5,262 nt of DNA from Oscillospiraceae bacterium (lineage in GTDB: Bacteria > Bacillota > Clostridia > Oscillospirales > Oscillospiraceae): the NCBI GenBank assembly GCA_031266955.1, contig JAISAA010000342.1:1-5262 (forward strand). Direction: 5' to 3'. Made by a program: the position numbers and the translations under genes. The notes beneath the pieces are model-generated. The model worked only from the letters and a program-made list of their open reading frames with translations, had not been told where the DNA came from and did no database searches. Below, in pieces: positions 4,919 through 5,262 of this stretch. The number at the start of each line of letters is the position of its first letter. The first letter of the stretch is position 1.

Positions 4919-5262
4919 ATGAAAGATAAATTGGCATTGCCGCGCGTACTGCGCGAAGAGCTCGAACGGAATACGCTTTCCCCGCTCGCCGCGTTCGCGG
5001 AGAGCTCGCGCGGACGCGGAACGCCGGAAACGGAGTGCGATCTACGGACGTGCTTTCAGCGCGACGCGGACAGGCTGACGCACAGCAAATCCTTCAGGAG
5101 GCTGATACATAAAACTCAGGTTTTCCTGAATCCGGAGGGCGACCACTACCGCACGCGGCTGACGCACACGCTTGAGGTCTCGCGCATAGCGCGGACGATT
5201 TCCCGCGCGCTCAGGCTCAACGAAGACCTGACGGAGGCGATAGCGATCGGGCACGATCTCGG
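4919..5262 (+). CDS. Deoxyguanosinetriphosphate triphosphohydrolase-like protein (5' part)
   Basis: These are the first 114 codons of an HD-superfamily dNTP triphosphohydrolase (Dgt type), which cleaves dGTP and often other dNTPs to the nucleoside plus tripolyphosphate. The gene runs off the window. Strong family signatures are CDLRTCFQRDADRLTHSK (40-57), FRRLIHKTQVF (59-69), GDHYRTRLTHTLEV (74-87) and AIAIGHDLG at the edge. His83 and His112-Asp113 are the first metal ligands of the HD motif; the last aspartate lies beyond the window. ATG at 4919 is the first possible start in frame and gives a normal-length N-terminus. No Shine-Dalgarno sequence precedes it; an in-frame TTG at 4931 is a weaker alternative. 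In Firmicutes this gene often lies upstream of dnaG and rpoD, which would be a natural expectation downstream. It probably belongs to a different transcription unit from the upstream genes. Confidence 0.93.
   Translation, partial: MKDKLALPRVLREELERNTLSPLAAFAESSRGRGTPETECDLRTCFQRDADRLTHSKSFRRLIHKTQVFLNPEGDHYRTRLTHTLEVSRIARTISRALRLNEDLTEAIAIGHDL

Overview
The window looks like chromosomal DNA of a GC-rich, uncultured-type member of the Clostridia (Firmicutes). An ecfT gene overlapping truA is a typical Firmicutes arrangement, the dGTPase-like gene is of the Firmicutes type, and GC-rich codons are used throughout. The genus cannot be told from the sequence. All real genes are on the + strand; the minus-strand open frames are shadows caused by high GC.

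Layout. Positions 1-354 hold the 3' end of ecfT (vitamin/metal ECF transporter membrane subunit), overlapping by 4 nt with truA (351-1115, tRNA pseudouridine synthase A). Seven bases later a long open frame (1123-3333) encodes an N-terminal ATP-grasp ligase joined to a C-terminal PHP-family metallohydrolase. It overlaps by 10 nt with 3324-4829, a NodB-type polysaccharide deacetylase with a C-terminal S-layer-homology (SLH) domain. The tight spacing suggests one transcription unit from ecfT to the deacetylase. After an 89-bp gap with a weak candidate terminator and a possible promoter, a dGTP triphosphohydrolase (HD family) begins at 4919 and runs off the window.

The striking part is that the two accessory genes are studded with palindromic repeats that keep the reading frame open. 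There are two copies of one element (1516-1635 and 2878-2952, placed in the two different domains of the same protein). A GC-rich compound inverted repeat sits exactly at the ATP-grasp/PHP junction (about 2371-2526). An inverted repeat of two hairpins lies just after the catalytic TFDDGPT motif of the deacetylase (3528-3601). A hairpin/direct-repeat cluster lies after the SLH domain (4501-4637). None is seen in ecfT, truA or the visible part of the dGTPase gene. Several paired differences between copies preserve the local hairpins, which suggests that these are structured, probably mobilised mini-elements tolerated as added protein loops, comparable in principle to the palindromic elements inside Rickettsia genes.

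Functionally, the ATP-grasp, PHP and deacetylase genes look like an accessory module, perhaps for making or modifying a small peptide-like or cell-surface compound. That is inference; no substrate can be read from the sequence.
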